DNA of 64,000 bases from Nocardia terrae. GTDB taxonomy: Bacteria > Actinomycetota > Actinomycetes > Mycobacteriales > Mycobacteriaceae. Both the position numbers and the translations under genes were made by a program. Below, piece after piece: positions 8,367-16,959 of the stretch. The DNA lies in assembly GCF_009760405.1 (NCBI RefSeq), contig NZ_WRPP01000004.1, positions 744,001-808,000 of the forward strand, written 5' to 3'. Each line of letters begins with the position of its first letter. The first letter of the stretch is position 1. The notes beneath the pieces are model-generated. The model searched no databases. It worked only from the letters and a program-made list of their open reading frames with translations, and was not told where the DNA came from.

Positions 8367-9188
8367 TTATTCGTTGACCAGCCGTAATCCGGGTGTACGG
8401 GCCTGGCGGCGGTCGACCAGCCAGACCATGACGGTCTGGTCGGCGGCCGGATCCAGGGTCTCGACCTCGACCTCCACTTCGCCCCGCAGCGGGTGCTGAA
8501 TCCGCAGCACGACGGTCCGGAAGTCGGTGAGCCGGTGCTCGCGCCAGCGCTTCTCGAACTCCGGATGCCGGTTCAGGTTGGTGATGGCGGCCTGGACCGA
8601 CGGGTCGTCGGGGAAGCGGGTCACGGCCGCGCGCAGCGCCGAGGCGGCCATATCCGCGGCGGCGTCCCAGTTCAGGATGGTTTTCCGGGCGGCCGGGTGG
8701 CCGAAGACGTAGATGGCGAAATTGCCGTGGGCCTCGGCGTCGAACATTCCGAGCGGTTCGGCGAAGTCGCGGAAGGAAGGATTCCCGGACAGCAGGTTCA
8801 GCCAGCGGCCGAGCACGAACGCGGGCGTCGGCTGCAGGGCGTCGATGACGGCCTGGATGGTTTCGGACACCTCTTCCCGCGCCTGCCCGGAGGAGGGGCA
8901 GCTGGCCTTCTGTTCCAGTCCGAGCGCCAGCTTGCCGAAGTGGTGTTTCTCGATCTCGTTGAGCCGCAATGCTTCCGCGAGTGCGACCAGCACGGCGGCG
9001 GAGGGATTGGTATCGCGGCCCTGTTCGAGCCGGGCCAGGTAGTCTGCGCTGACGCCCGCGAGCGCGGCGACCTCTTCGCGGCGCAGGCCGGGTGTGCGGC
9101 GGCGTCGACCGGCCGGCAACCCGACATCCTCGGGTTGTAGCTGGGCGCGGCGCGCGATCAGGAACTCGGCGAATTCGGAGCGGGACAC
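8367..9188 (-). CDS. XRE-family regulator with MmyB-like C-terminal domain
   Basis: The helix-turn-helix sits near the N-terminus (RRRTPGLRREEVAALAGVSA, then YLARLEQGRD), the signature of the large actinobacterial XRE group with a PAS-like MmyB ligand-binding domain in the remaining 180 residues. The GTG at 9188 gives MSRSEFAEFLIARR, the usual start of this family; the frame is open 27 residues further up to 9269, but that part looks non-homologous. Its ribosome site is weak (GGAGAG directly beside the GTG). It is divergent from the YceI gene and is a candidate regulator of it. Confidence 0.85.
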   Translation of the reverse strand: MSRSEFAEFLIARRAQLQPEDVGLPAGRRRRTPGLRREEVAALAGVSADYLARLEQGRDTNPSAAVLVALAEALRLNEIEKHHFGKLALGLEQKASCPSSGQAREEVSETIQAVIDALQPTPAFVLGRWLNLLSGNPSFRDFAEPLGMFDAEAHGNFAIYVFGHPAARKTILNWDAAADMAASALRAAVTRFPDDPSVQAAITNLNRHPEFEKRWREHRLTDFRTVVLRIQHPLRGEVEVEVETLDPAADQTVMVWLVDRRQARTPGLRLVNE

Positions 9189-9289
9189 CTCTCCATAGTG
9201 CCCGGTCCTGGTTCCGTTATCCCCGCCCTGCCAATCCCAGGATAACCACGGCCTGGATAAGCGGACCACGGTCCACTTAATCTCATGGC

Positions 9290-9826
9290 ATGACGACTTC
9301 CGAGCAGACCACCCTCGCCCCCGGCGCCTGGACCCTCGACGCCAACCACTCCTCGGTCAACTTCACCGTGAAGCACCTGGGCATCTCCAAGGTCCGCGGC
9401 CGCTTCAACCGCTTCGAGACCGGTTTCGTCGTGAACGACGCCGGCGAGGCGGCCATCGAGGCCACCATCTACTTCGACTCCTTCGACACCGGCAACGAGA
9501 TGCGCGACGGCCACGTCCGCACCGCCGACATCCTCGATGTCGCCAACCGCCCGCACCTGACCTTCCGCGTGCCCGAGCCGGTCAAGCTGGCCGAGGAGTT
9601 CGAGGTCACCGGCGAGGCCACCATCGGCGGCATCACCAAGCCCGTCACCCTCGAGGTCGAGTGGGGCGGCGTGCAGGTCTTCCCGCAGGACAACAAGGAG
9701 CACGCGGGCTTCACCGCCTCGGGCACCATCAAGCGCAGCGACTTCGGTGTCGCCCCGGGCATGCCCAACGCCATGCTCAGCGACAAGATCGCCATCGAGC
9801 TCGACATCCAGCTCGTCGCCCCGTAA
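9290..9826 (+). CDS. YceI family lipid-binding-type protein
   Basis: This 178-residue single-domain YceI beta-barrel has conserved motifs W-LDANHSSVNFTVKHLGISKV, VRGRF and RSDFGV. In other bacteria this fold binds isoprenoid-like lipids. There is no signal peptide, so this copy is cytoplasmic, as in many actinobacteria. GGACC-AC-GGTCC lies just upstream (9268-9279) in the gap shared with the XRE gene and might be an operator. A perfect hairpin at 9855-9885 ends the gene. Confidence 0.9.
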   Translation: MTTSEQTTLAPGAWTLDANHSSVNFTVKHLGISKVRGRFNRFETGFVVNDAGEAAIEATIYFDSFDTGNEMRDGHVRTADILDVANRPHLTFRVPEPVKLAEEFEVTGEATIGGITKPVTLEVEWGGVQVFPQDNKEHAGFTASGTIKRSDFGVAPGMPNAMLSDKIAIELDIQLVAP

Positions 9827-9854
9827 GGGACTCGTCCGCCGCATCGGAAAAGTC

Positions 9855-9885
9855 AACGCCCCCTGTGGATTCCACAGGGGGCGTT
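9855..9885. terminator. Bidirectional terminator between yceI-like and racemase genes
   Basis: AACGCCCCCTGTGGA-T-TCCACAGGGGGCGTT is a perfect inverted repeat with 15-base arms between two convergent genes. Short T/A ends flank it on both sides, which fits termination in both directions. Confidence 0.85.
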
Positions 9886-9903
9886 CGGTTGTCCGGCGAA
9901 AGA

Positions 9904-11001
9904 TCAGTCCGCCCAGACGGTTTCGATCGGGGTGCCCTCGTTCGGCGGCGGGGTCGGGACGCCGGACGGGGTGCGCGAGAAACGCGGGGCCGGGGCGTGC
10001 TGCACGACGCCGTCGATCTCGATGAGACCGGTCCGGGCCTGGATGTGCGGATTCTGTTCGGCCTCGGTGAAGGTCAGCACCGGGGTGGTGCAGGCGTCGG
10101 TGTGCTCGAAGATCGCCCACCACTCGTCGCGGGTCCTGGTCTTGAACTTCTCGGTGAACAGCTTGCGCAGCTGGTCCTGACCCGCCGGGTCGAGCTGGTG
10201 GGGCAGGCCCTCGGGTGAAATCTCCAGCCCCTGGAGCAGTTCCGCGTAGAACTGCGGCTCGATGCAGCCCACGGCCATGTACTTGCCGTCGGAGGTCTCG
10301 TAGGTGTCGTAGAAGGCCATGCCGGTGTCGAGCAGGTTGGTGCCGCGCTCATCGGACCACAGGCCCATGCCCTTCATGCCCCAGATCATGTGCGAGAGCG
10401 CCAGCGCACCATCGATCATGGCGGAGTCGATGACCTGACCCTTGCCGGAGCTCTGCCGCTCGACCAGCGCGGCGAGGATACCGAAGACCAGGAACATGGA
10501 GCCGCCGCCGAAGTCGCCGACCATGTTCAGCGGCGGGACGGGGCGTTCGCCCTTGCGGCCGATGGCGTTCAGCACGCCGGTGAGCGAGATGTAGTTGATG
10601 TCGTGCCCGGCGCGGTCGGCCAGCGGACCGTGCTGGCCCCAGCCGGTCATGCGGCCGTAGACCAGGCGCGGATTGCGTTCCAGGGCGGCCTCGGGGCCCA
10701 GCCCCATGCGCTCGGTGACGCCGGGCCGGAAGCCCTCGATGAGCACGTCGGCCTTGGCGATCAGCCCGAGCACCTTCTCGATGTCGGCCGGATCCTTGAG
10801 GTTGGCCTCGACGATGGTGCGGCCGCGCCACTGCGGGCGTTCCATGAATCCGGGGAATCCGCCGGGCCGCTGCACCCGCACCACGTCCGCGCCGAGATCG
10901 GCGAGCAGCAGTGCCGCGTGCGGACCGGGGCCGATGCCGGCCAGTTCGACTACTCGGATGCCCGCGAGCGGGCCCTGCTTGGCGGTGGATGGAGTGCTCA
11001 C
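9904..11001 (-). CDS. mcr: Alpha-methylacyl-CoA racemase (CaiB/BaiF family)
   Basis: This enzyme interconverts R- and S-2-methylacyl-CoA, which is needed to degrade branched fatty acids and sterol side chains. The 365-residue length and the motifs AGHDINYIS (His133), VGDFGGGSM (Asp163) and CIEPQFY (Glu248) match the catalytic His126, Asp156 and Glu241 of the M. tuberculosis racemase MCR with a constant offset of seven. The first domain begins LAGIRVVELAGIGPGPHAA. The active-site pattern separates it from formyl-CoA transferases, which have Asp at the His position. It is monocistronic or leads nothing obvious. Confidence 0.93.
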   Translation of the reverse strand: MSTPSTAKQGPLAGIRVVELAGIGPGPHAALLLADLGADVVRVQRPGGFPGFMERPQWRGRTIVEANLKDPADIEKVLGLIAKADVLIEGFRPGVTERMGLGPEAALERNPRLVYGRMTGWGQHGPLADRAGHDINYISLTGVLNAIGRKGERPVPPLNMVGDFGGGSMFLVFGILAALVERQSSGKGQVIDSAMIDGALALSHMIWGMKGMGLWSDERGTNLLDTGMAFYDTYETSDGKYMAVGCIEPQFYAELLQGLEISPEGLPHQLDPAGQDQLRKLFTEKFKTRTRDEWWAIFEHTDACTTPVLTFTEAEQNPHIQARTGLIEIDGVVQHAPAPRFSRTPSGVPTPPPNEGTPIETVWAD

Positions 11002-11109
11002 GCCCTACCTCGGTTCGTCGTCGAATCCTGAGCACCGGCTCACGAACCGGTGTTGACGCTACGACAATAACGCGAGGGTGATGCGGGACGGCAGGGTGGG
11101 CGGGATCAC

Positions 11110-11979
11110 TCAGTTGTCGACGATGGGCAGCGGGAGCGTGTCCGGCGGAGGCGGTTTCGGCAGCTCCGAGCGGGGGATGCGCAGGGTCGGCAGCTCGCCC
11201 GAGGCCATCCGCATGGTCTCCGGGTCCGTGAGGGTCCGGTCCTTGGCGGGCAGGCCGTAGAAGGCCCGGGCATTGTCCTCGAGCACCTTGTGCAGGTCCG
11301 AACCCACCGCGTCGGCGATCACGGAGATGTCGGTGTCCCGGAACGCCCGGTCGGCGCGGGTGCCCGGGAGATCGGTCCCGAACATCAGGGCTTCCGGATT
11401 CACGGTGTGGATCTTGCGCAGCGCCGAGCCGACGTTCATCGACACCCGCCCGAAGCCCGACGCCTTCACCTTGGCCCCGCGGTCGACCAGGTTGAGCAGG
11501 TACGGCAGGCATTCGTCGGACATGCCCAGGTGGTCGATGGACAGCTTGGGCAGTTTGGTGATGACCGGTTCCAGCGAGCCCAGCATGGACCCGTCGATGT
11601 AGAGCTCCACATGCCATCCGGCCAGTTCATAGGCCCGCAGGGCGAGCATGGTCAGCCCGACGATGTCGCCGCCCGCGCGCTTGAGGTTGAACCGGATGGC
11701 CCGCACCCCGGCACGATTCAGATCGATGATCTGCGCGTCGGCGGCGTCGACCGGCAGCATGGTGACGCCCACCCAGCCCGCGCCGAGCGCGTCCAGGGCT
11801 GCCAGCAGGTAGCTCTGATCGGTGCCCTGGAACGACCCGCTGACCACGGCACCACCGTCGATATCGAAGCGGGACATGCGCTTGCGATAGTCGGCGATGG
11901 TGTACGGGTCGGGCAGGTAGCCCTCGTTCTCCGCCAGCGGGAACCGCGGATCGAAGATGTGGAGATGGGCATCGAACAC
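11110..11979 (-). CDS. Amidohydrolase family 2 (TIM-barrel) enzyme
   Basis: The 289-residue protein has the N-terminal metal motif DAHLHIFDP, then a metal/substrate His in IDHLGMSDE and a late Asp in MFGTDLPGTR. These are the signatures of the COG3618/COG2159 amidohydrolases, which include lactonases such as 2-pyrone-4,6-dicarboxylate hydrolase. The substrate is unknown. The start is uncertain: the GTG at 11979 puts the HxH motif at the usual place, and the frame is open to a TTG at 12018. The C-terminal 45 residues are Pro-rich and beyond the barrel. Confidence 0.82.
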   Translation of the reverse strand: MFDAHLHIFDPRFPLAENEGYLPDPYTIADYRKRMSRFDIDGGAVVSGSFQGTDQSYLLAALDALGAGWVGVTMLPVDAADAQIIDLNRAGVRAIRFNLKRAGGDIVGLTMLALRAYELAGWHVELYIDGSMLGSLEPVITKLPKLSIDHLGMSDECLPYLLNLVDRGAKVKASGFGRVSMNVGSALRKIHTVNPEALMFGTDLPGTRADRAFRDTDISVIADAVGSDLHKVLEDNARAFYGLPAKDRTLTDPETMRMASGELPTLRIPRSELPKPPPPDTLPLPIVDN

Positions 11980-12065
11980 GTGATCAGCATGCCTCAGAAC
12001 GGTGACATGTGTGGACAACCTTGTCCGGCAAGCGGATTGGCCCTGGTCAGACGATCTTGCCGGGC

Positions 12066-13469
12066 TCAGACCTTATCGGGCTCGGAGGCGGCCAGCATGT
12101 CCTCGCGCTCGACGACCTTCACGCGCTCGCGGCCCTGCGGCTCGCCCAGGGCGCGCTCGTGCGCGTCGAGGCGGTACCAGCCGGCCCAGGTGGTGAAGGG
12201 GATGCCCTTGCCCTCGAGGAACTCGGTCACGGCGTCGGGCTCCGGCTTGGGGGCCGGGGTGAAGTTCGCGGCGTCGTCGAGCAGGCAGGCGATGGTCTCG
12301 TTGGCGTCGCCCTTGGTGTGGCCGATGAGGCCGACCGGGCCGCGCTTGATCCAGCCGGTGACGTAGGTGGCGGGCTCGTAGCGGTCCGCGCCGTCGGCGT
12401 CCTCGTTGACCAGCACGCGTCCGGCCTCGTTGGGCACGGTGCCGGCCTGGTCGTCGAAGGGCAGCGACGGGATGTTCTGCGACAGGTAGCCCACCGCGCG
12501 GTACACGGCCTGGATGTCCCAGTCCTTGAATTCGCCGGTGCCCTTGCAGTTCCCGGTGCCGTCGAGCTGGGTGCGCTCGGTGCGCAGGCCCACGACCTTG
12601 CCGTTCTCGCCGAGGATTTCCGAGGGGTTCTCGAAGAAGTGCAGGAACAGCTTGTGCGGGCGGTTGCCCACATCGCGAATGGCCCACTGCTCCAACGTGT
12701 TGCAGATCATGTCGACCTGCTTGGAGTGCCGCCGCGCGGCCTCGGAGCCCTCGTCGTAGTCGATGTCCTCGGGATCGACGATGACCTCGATGGTCGGCGA
12801 GTGGTCGAGCTCGCGCAGCTCGAGCGGGGTGAACTTGGCCTGCGCGGGACCGCGGCGGCCGAACACGTGCACCTCGAGGGCCTTGTTGGCCTTCAGGCCG
12901 TCGTAAACGTTCGGTGGAATCTCGGTCGGCAACAGCTCGTCACCGGTCTTGGCCAGCACGCGCGCCACGTCCAGGGCGACATTGCCGACACCGAGCACGG
13001 CGACCTTCTCCGCCTCCAGCGGCCAGGTGCGCGGCACGTCCGGGTGCCCGTCGTACCAGGACACGAAGTCCGCCGCGCCGTAGGAGCCGTCCAGATCGAT
13101 GCCCGGAACCTCCAGGGCGCGGTCGGCATTGGCGCCGGTGGAGAAGATGACCGCGTCGTAGAACTGACGCAGATCCTCGAGGGTGATGTCGGTGCCGTAG
13201 TCGATATTGCCGAGCAGGCGCACCGAGTCCTTGTCCAGGACCTTGTGCAGCGCGGTGATGATGCCCTTGATGCGCGGGTGGTCGGGGGCGACGCCGTAGC
13301 GGATCAGGCCGAAGGGCGCGGGCATGCGCTCGTAGAGATCGATGCTCACCCCGCCGAAACCGGTGGGGGCATCGGACTTCATCAAGGCGTCGGCGGCGTA
13401 AATACCGGCCGGTCCTGCGCCCACGATCGCAATGCGTAGCGGGCGAGTCGCTGCACTCTGTTCGGTCAT
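12066..13469 (-). CDS. fprA: Ferredoxin/adrenodoxin-type NADP+ reductase FprA
   Basis: This FAD enzyme of the adrenodoxin-reductase class transfers electrons from NADPH to ferredoxins, serving P450s and other iron-sulfur users. The FAD motif is VGAGPAGIYAAD near the N-terminus, the NADP motif is LGVGNVALDVAR at about 160, and the late GWIKRGPVGLIGHTKGDA block is typical of FprA of M. tuberculosis. Length 467 from the ATG at 13469; an upstream GTG at 13481 is also possible. No ferredoxin gene is adjacent. A candidate iron box 58 bp upstream suggests iron control. Confidence 0.93.
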   Translation of the reverse strand: MTEQSAATRPLRIAIVGAGPAGIYAADALMKSDAPTGFGGVSIDLYERMPAPFGLIRYGVAPDHPRIKGIITALHKVLDKDSVRLLGNIDYGTDITLEDLRQFYDAVIFSTGANADRALEVPGIDLDGSYGAADFVSWYDGHPDVPRTWPLEAEKVAVLGVGNVALDVARVLAKTGDELLPTEIPPNVYDGLKANKALEVHVFGRRGPAQAKFTPLELRELDHSPTIEVIVDPEDIDYDEGSEAARRHSKQVDMICNTLEQWAIRDVGNRPHKLFLHFFENPSEILGENGKVVGLRTERTQLDGTGNCKGTGEFKDWDIQAVYRAVGYLSQNIPSLPFDDQAGTVPNEAGRVLVNEDADGADRYEPATYVTGWIKRGPVGLIGHTKGDANETIACLLDDAANFTPAPKPEPDAVTEFLEGKGIPFTTWAGWYRLDAHERALGEPQGRERVKVVEREDMLAASEPDKV

Positions 13470-13526
13470 TCTTCCGCGCACCCTTTGGGTCGAAACTAAC
13501 TTGCCGTCTGAACTTAGCCGTCGTTC

Positions 13527-13545
13527 TTAGCTTAGGCTAAGTTGA
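13527..13545 (-). promoter_or_regulatory. Candidate IdeR/DtxR iron box before fprA
   Basis: TTAGCTTAGGCTAAGTTGA agrees with the DtxR/IdeR consensus TTAGGTTAGGCTAACCTAA at 15 of 19 positions, and its core CTTAGGCTAAG is a perfect palindrome. It lies 58 bp before the fprA ATG. The next gene on the other strand starts 166 bp away. Iron-dependent repression of fprA is inferred. Confidence 0.6.
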
Positions 13546-13710
13546 CGTCCTGGCCTCGATGGGCCGCCGTTGGCCCCCGACGCTGCAGCGTTGCTGCGTT
13601 GTCCTGCTATTCCCGCGCTTTGTCGGAAATTCTGCTGATTCTATCGATGGCGCACGGGACCCTCCGCGCGCAGGGCGTGAAACTGCCGGAATGCCAGGCA
13701 TGATCTACCC

Positions 13711-14157
13711 ATGAGCGACGCCGAGGAGACAGTCGAGGAGACATCGGTACCGATCGATCAGGACGAGACGCGGAGCATGTGGCCGTTCCTGGTGGCGGCG
13801 GGTGTGATCGCCGCCGTGATCCTGGGCATCGTGATCGCCACCCTGGTCTCGCCGGTTGAGAAGAATGTCACAGATTCCGACCGGCTCTCGGTCGCGGCGG
13901 GCAACTTCATCAAGTCCCGCAGCGACACCGGCAAGAACGATCCGGCTCTGGCCTGCAAGGGATTCGACGAGAACGACAACCCGCTGAAGCTCGCCATCGC
14001 GGCCGGGGGACAGATCGGCTTCGACAAGCTCACCGACGCGAAAGTCGACGGCGCCACGGCGACGGCCGAGGTCACCGTCACCGCCGACGGCACCCAGTCC
14101 ACCTCGACCTGGCACTTCACCCGGGAGAATTCCCGCTGGTTGGTCTGCAATTCGTGA
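13711..14157 (+). CDS. Membrane-anchored protein with NTF2-like extracytoplasmic domain
   Basis: This is a 148-residue type II protein with an acidic cytosolic N-terminus (MSDAEETVEETSVPIDQDE), one membrane helix (residues 26-48, MWPFLVAAGVIAAVILGIVI), and an outer domain of about 95 residues ending in W-HFTRENSRWLVCNS, which resembles the NTF2/DUF4878-like folds common in mycobacterial envelope proteins. Two cysteines (ALACKGF and the C-terminal VCNS) may form a disulfide. It stands alone before the SAM-IV riboswitch. Function unknown. Confidence 0.7.
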   Translation: MSDAEETVEETSVPIDQDETRSMWPFLVAAGVIAAVILGIVIATLVSPVEKNVTDSDRLSVAAGNFIKSRSDTGKNDPALACKGFDENDNPLKLAIAAGGQIGFDKLTDAKVDGATATAEVTVTADGTQSTSTWHFTRENSRWLVCNS

Positions 14158-14216
14158 CAAGGTCCGAATACTGGGCAGGGGTTTGACAGGGAAGCCAATC
14201 TTTCGGCACTCTCATC

Positions 14217-14343
14217 CCAGGTCATGAGTACCAGCGTCAAGCCCCGGCTGGCTGGTCGGCAACCCTCCTCCGCGGTGGGGTGCTCCGGGTGACGACCTGG
14301 CCTCGCATCGAGCAAGCGATGCGGCAAGTGCGGATTCACGGGA
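14217..14343 (+). ncRNA. SAM-IV riboswitch controlling rhodanese-metZ
   Basis: The leader carries the SAM-IV core known from Actinomycetales: GTCATGAGTACCAGCG, then CAAGCCCCGGCTGGCT, GTCGGCAACCCTCCTCCGCG, GTGGGGTGCTCCGGGTGACG and the closing ACCTGGCC, followed by a hairpin CGCATCG-AGCAAG-CGATGCG. A TTGACA box at 14183 could be the promoter -35. The ribosome site GGAGGT of the rhodanese gene follows directly, so binding of SAM would hide it or stop transcription, lowering methionine synthesis when SAM is plentiful. The ends are approximate. Confidence 0.92.
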
Positions 14344-14350
14344 GGTACAG

Positions 14351-14788
14351 GTGAACGCGGCGCATATGAAGTACAAGGGTGACATCACGCCGAAGCAGGC
14401 GTGGGAGTTGTTGCGCGACAATCCGGATGCGGTGCTGATCGATGTGCGCACCGAGGCGGAATGGCGATTCGTCGGCGTGCCCGACACCAGCGACATCGGC
14501 CGGACGACCGCGCTGATCGAATGGGTGGACGCCACCGGCACGCCCAACGCGCGCTTCGTGGACCAGCTCAAGCAGGCCCTCGCCGACCGGAATCCGGATT
14601 CGGAGGCGCCCGTGCTGTTCATCTGCCGGTCCGGCCAGCGCTCCATCGGCGCGGCGACCGCGGCCACCGCCGTCGGCATCACCCCGTCCTTCAACGTGGT
14701 CGACGGTTTCGAGGGCGCGCTGGACGGCCAAGGTCATCGCGGCAGCACCGGCTGGCGCGCCGACGGACTCCCGTGGAGGCAGTCATGA
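14351..14788 (+). CDS. Rhodanese-like sulfurtransferase
   Basis: This 145-residue single rhodanese domain has the active-site loop CRSGQRS and the early IDVRTEAEWRFVGVP motif. It probably carries sulfane sulfur for the homocysteine-forming enzyme encoded next, with which it overlaps by 4 bp (ATGA). The pair matches Rv0390-Rv0391. The start is the GTG at 14351, four bases after GGAGGT; an ATG five codons later has no ribosome site. It is regulated by the SAM-IV riboswitch. Confidence 0.9.
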   Translation: MNAAHMKYKGDITPKQAWELLRDNPDAVLIDVRTEAEWRFVGVPDTSDIGRTTALIEWVDATGTPNARFVDQLKQALADRNPDSEAPVLFICRSGQRSIGAATAATAVGITPSFNVVDGFEGALDGQGHRGSTGWRADGLPWRQS

Positions 14789-15999
14789 TCACCGGTGGCT
14801 CTTTCGACAAGCCGCTTCCCGAGGGCGTCGGCCCCGCCACGCAGGCCGTGCGGGGCGGCACCCGGCGTTCGGGTTTCGACGAGACCTCCGAGGCGCTGTT
14901 CCTCAATTCGGGTTTCGTCTATGAGAGTGCCGAGGCGGCGGAGGCTTCCTTCACCGGCGATATCGAGCACTTCGTCTACTCCCGCTACGGCAACCCGACG
15001 GTCGCCATGTTCGAGGAGCGGCTGCGCCTGATCGACGGCGCGGAAGCCTGTTTCGCGACCGCGTCGGGCATGTCGGCGGTCTTCACCGCGCTGGGCGCGC
15101 TGCTGTCCGCCGGCGACCGCCTGGTCGCGGCGCGCAGCCTGTTCGGCTCCTGCTTCGTGGTGGCCAACGAGATCCTGCCGCGCTGGGGCGTGGAGACCGT
15201 CTTCGTCGACGGCGAGGATCTGGACCAGTGGGAGCAGGCGCTGTCGGTGCCGACCCAGGCCGTCTTCTTCGAGACCCCCTCCAACCCCATGCAGACCCTC
15301 ACCGATGTGCGCGCGGTCTCCGACCTCGCGCACGCGGCGGGCGCGAAGGTGGCGCTGGACAACGTCTTCGCCACCCCGCTGCTGCAGCGCGGCTTCGACC
15401 TGGGCGCGGACATCACCGTCTACTCGGGCACCAAGCACATCGACGGCCAGGGCCGGGTGCTGGGCGGCGCGATCCTGGGACCGCAGGACTACATCGACGG
15501 TCCGGTGAAGAACCTCATGCGCCACACCGGTCCGGCGCTGAGCCCCTTCAACGCCTGGACGCTGCTCAAGGGCCTGGAGACCATGCCGCTGCGCCTGCGT
15601 CAGTCGGTGGACTCCGCCCTGAGGATCGCCCAGTTCCTGGAAAACAACCCGTCGGTGGCGTGGGTGAAGTACCCCTTCCTCTCCTCGCACCCGCAGTACG
15701 AGCTGGCCAAGCGCCAGATGTCCGGCGGCGGCACGGTCATCACCTTCGAGCTGAAGGCCCCCGAGCACGAGGCCAAGAAGCGCGCGTTCGAGGTGCTCAA
15801 CCGGCTGCGCATCATCGACATCTCCAACAACCTCGGTGACGCGAAGACCCTGATCACCCACCCCGCAACCACCACCCACCGGGCCATGGGTCCGGAAGGT
15901 CGTGCGGCAGTGGGCATCACCGACGGCGTGCTTCGCATCTCCATCGGTCTCGAGGATGTCGAAGACCTCCTCAACGACCTGGATCAGGCGCTGAGCTGA
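14785..15999 (+). CDS. metZ: O-succinylhomoserine sulfhydrylase
   Basis: This PLP enzyme of the Cys/Met metabolism family makes homocysteine from an O-acylated homoserine and sulfide. It has 404 residues, with PLP Lys217 in YSGTKHIDGQGR, the early YSRYGNPT motif that contacts phosphate, and ATTTHRAMGPEGR near the end, which is typical of MetZ. The start codon overlaps the rhodanese stop. Together with the leader, this is a SAM-controlled sulfur assimilation operon ended by the hairpin at 16012-16051. Confidence 0.94.
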   Translation: MITGGSFDKPLPEGVGPATQAVRGGTRRSGFDETSEALFLNSGFVYESAEAAEASFTGDIEHFVYSRYGNPTVAMFEERLRLIDGAEACFATASGMSAVFTALGALLSAGDRLVAARSLFGSCFVVANEILPRWGVETVFVDGEDLDQWEQALSVPTQAVFFETPSNPMQTLTDVRAVSDLAHAAGAKVALDNVFATPLLQRGFDLGADITVYSGTKHIDGQGRVLGGAILGPQDYIDGPVKNLMRHTGPALSPFNAWTLLKGLETMPLRLRQSVDSALRIAQFLENNPSVAWVKYPFLSSHPQYELAKRQMSGGGTVITFELKAPEHEAKKRAFEVLNRLRIIDISNNLGDAKTLITHPATTTHRAMGPEGRAAVGITDGVLRISIGLEDVEDLLNDLDQALS

Positions 16000-16011
16000 T
16001 CCGACGATCGT

Positions 16012-16051
16012 CCGAAAAGGGCCGGAACCGAAGGGTTCCGGCCCTTTTCGG
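16012..16051 (+). terminator. Terminator after metZ
   Basis: CCGAAAAGGGCCGGAACC-GAAG-GGTTCCGGCCCTTTTCGG is a perfect inverted repeat with 18-base arms, located 13 bases after the metZ stop; the arm ends in TTTT. Strong intrinsic terminator. Confidence 0.92.
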
Positions 16052-16077
16052 TGTGCCGTCCGGCCTCCGGTGACAGT

Positions 16078-16116
16078 GTCAGCGCGGACGTCAGGCGCGT
16101 GTCAGCGCGATATCAG
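16078..16116 (+). promoter_or_regulatory. Four direct repeats of GTCAG with 12-11-11 spacing (candidate response-regulator operator)
   Basis: GTCAG occurs at 16078, 16090 and 16101, and ATCAG at 16112, giving steps of 12, 11 and 11 bp. The last copy ends 23 bp before the hydrolase ATG. The same motif with the same spacing is found at 54379-54417. Direct repeats with an 11-bp period are typical of OmpR/PhoB-type response regulators. Confidence 0.55.
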
Positions 16117-16139
16117 GCCCGCCGCCGAAGGTTGTTCTC

Positions 16140-16934
16140 ATGACGAAGAACAACTCCTCCACCACTTCCACCTGGTCCGGCATGGTTCCGGTCGACGACA
16201 CCGCCCTGTTCACCACCGACACCGGCGGCGATGGCATCCCGGTGATCTACCTCAACGGCCAGTTCGCCACCCAGGGCTACTGGGCCAAGGTCATCGCCGA
16301 CCTCGGTGACGGCTTCCGCCACATCACCTTCGACGAGCGGGCGCGCGGCAAGAAGTCACTGAAGTCGGCGGACTACTCCTTCGAGGCGTGCGTCCACGAC
16401 GTGGATGCCGTCCTCGCCGCCCGCGGTGTCGAGAAGGCGATCGTGATCGGTTGGTCCTACGGCGCTTTCATCGCCGCGCACTGGGCGAGCCGCAATCCGG
16501 AGCGGGCGCTCGGTGCGGTCCTGGTCGACGGCGCGGAGCCCTCCGACTGGCTCGACGACGCGATGGAGGCGCGCATCCGCAAGCTGTTCAAGCGGCTCGC
16601 CCCGATCACCGTCCTGCTGCGCCCGACGGGTCTGACCCCGAAGCTGTCCCCCGCGCAGCAGGCCGAGAGCAATATCGAACTGGGCAAGATCTCCCGTACG
16701 GAGGCGCTGGGCCCGGTCCTCGACAACATCACCGTCCAGACCCGGTACGTCCTCGCGTCGGGTGCGTCCTTCGGCAGCCGCGGTGACGAGCAGGAGAAGA
16801 TCCGCGCCGCCGTCGGCGGTGTCTGCGAACGGAATCCGCACATCCGGCTCAGTGCCAAGGTGGCCAGCAACCACGACCACATCCTGCGCAAGGACTTCCG
16901 CGCCGTCGCCGACGCGGTCCGTGAGGTCGCTTGA
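16140..16934 (+). CDS. Alpha/beta-fold hydrolase
   Basis: This is a 264-residue alpha/beta hydrolase with nucleophile motif GWSYGA (Ser109 or close), an acidic residue after the VLVDGAEPSDW strand, and a likely catalytic His in ASNHDHILRKDF. The oxyanion strand is IYLNGQFATQGYW. It lacks a signal peptide. The substrate is unknown. The ATG at 16140 follows CCGAAGG. The gene has its own promoter region with a tandem-repeat operator and precedes the DJ-1/MarR unit by 60 bp. Confidence 0.85.
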   Translation: MTKNNSSTTSTWSGMVPVDDTALFTTDTGGDGIPVIYLNGQFATQGYWAKVIADLGDGFRHITFDERARGKKSLKSADYSFEACVHDVDAVLAARGVEKAIVIGWSYGAFIAAHWASRNPERALGAVLVDGAEPSDWLDDAMEARIRKLFKRLAPITVLLRPTGLTPKLSPAQQAESNIELGKISRTEALGPVLDNITVQTRYVLASGASFGSRGDEQEKIRAAVGGVCERNPHIRLSAKVASNHDHILRKDFRAVADAVREVA

Positions 16935-16959
16935 TGCCGGCGGAGGATCGGAAATTGAT

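Noticed and set aside
9904..11001. Formyl-CoA or L-carnitine CoA transferase
   Set aside because: The His133/Asp163/Glu248 set matches the racemase MCR, while CoA transferases have Asp at the first position.
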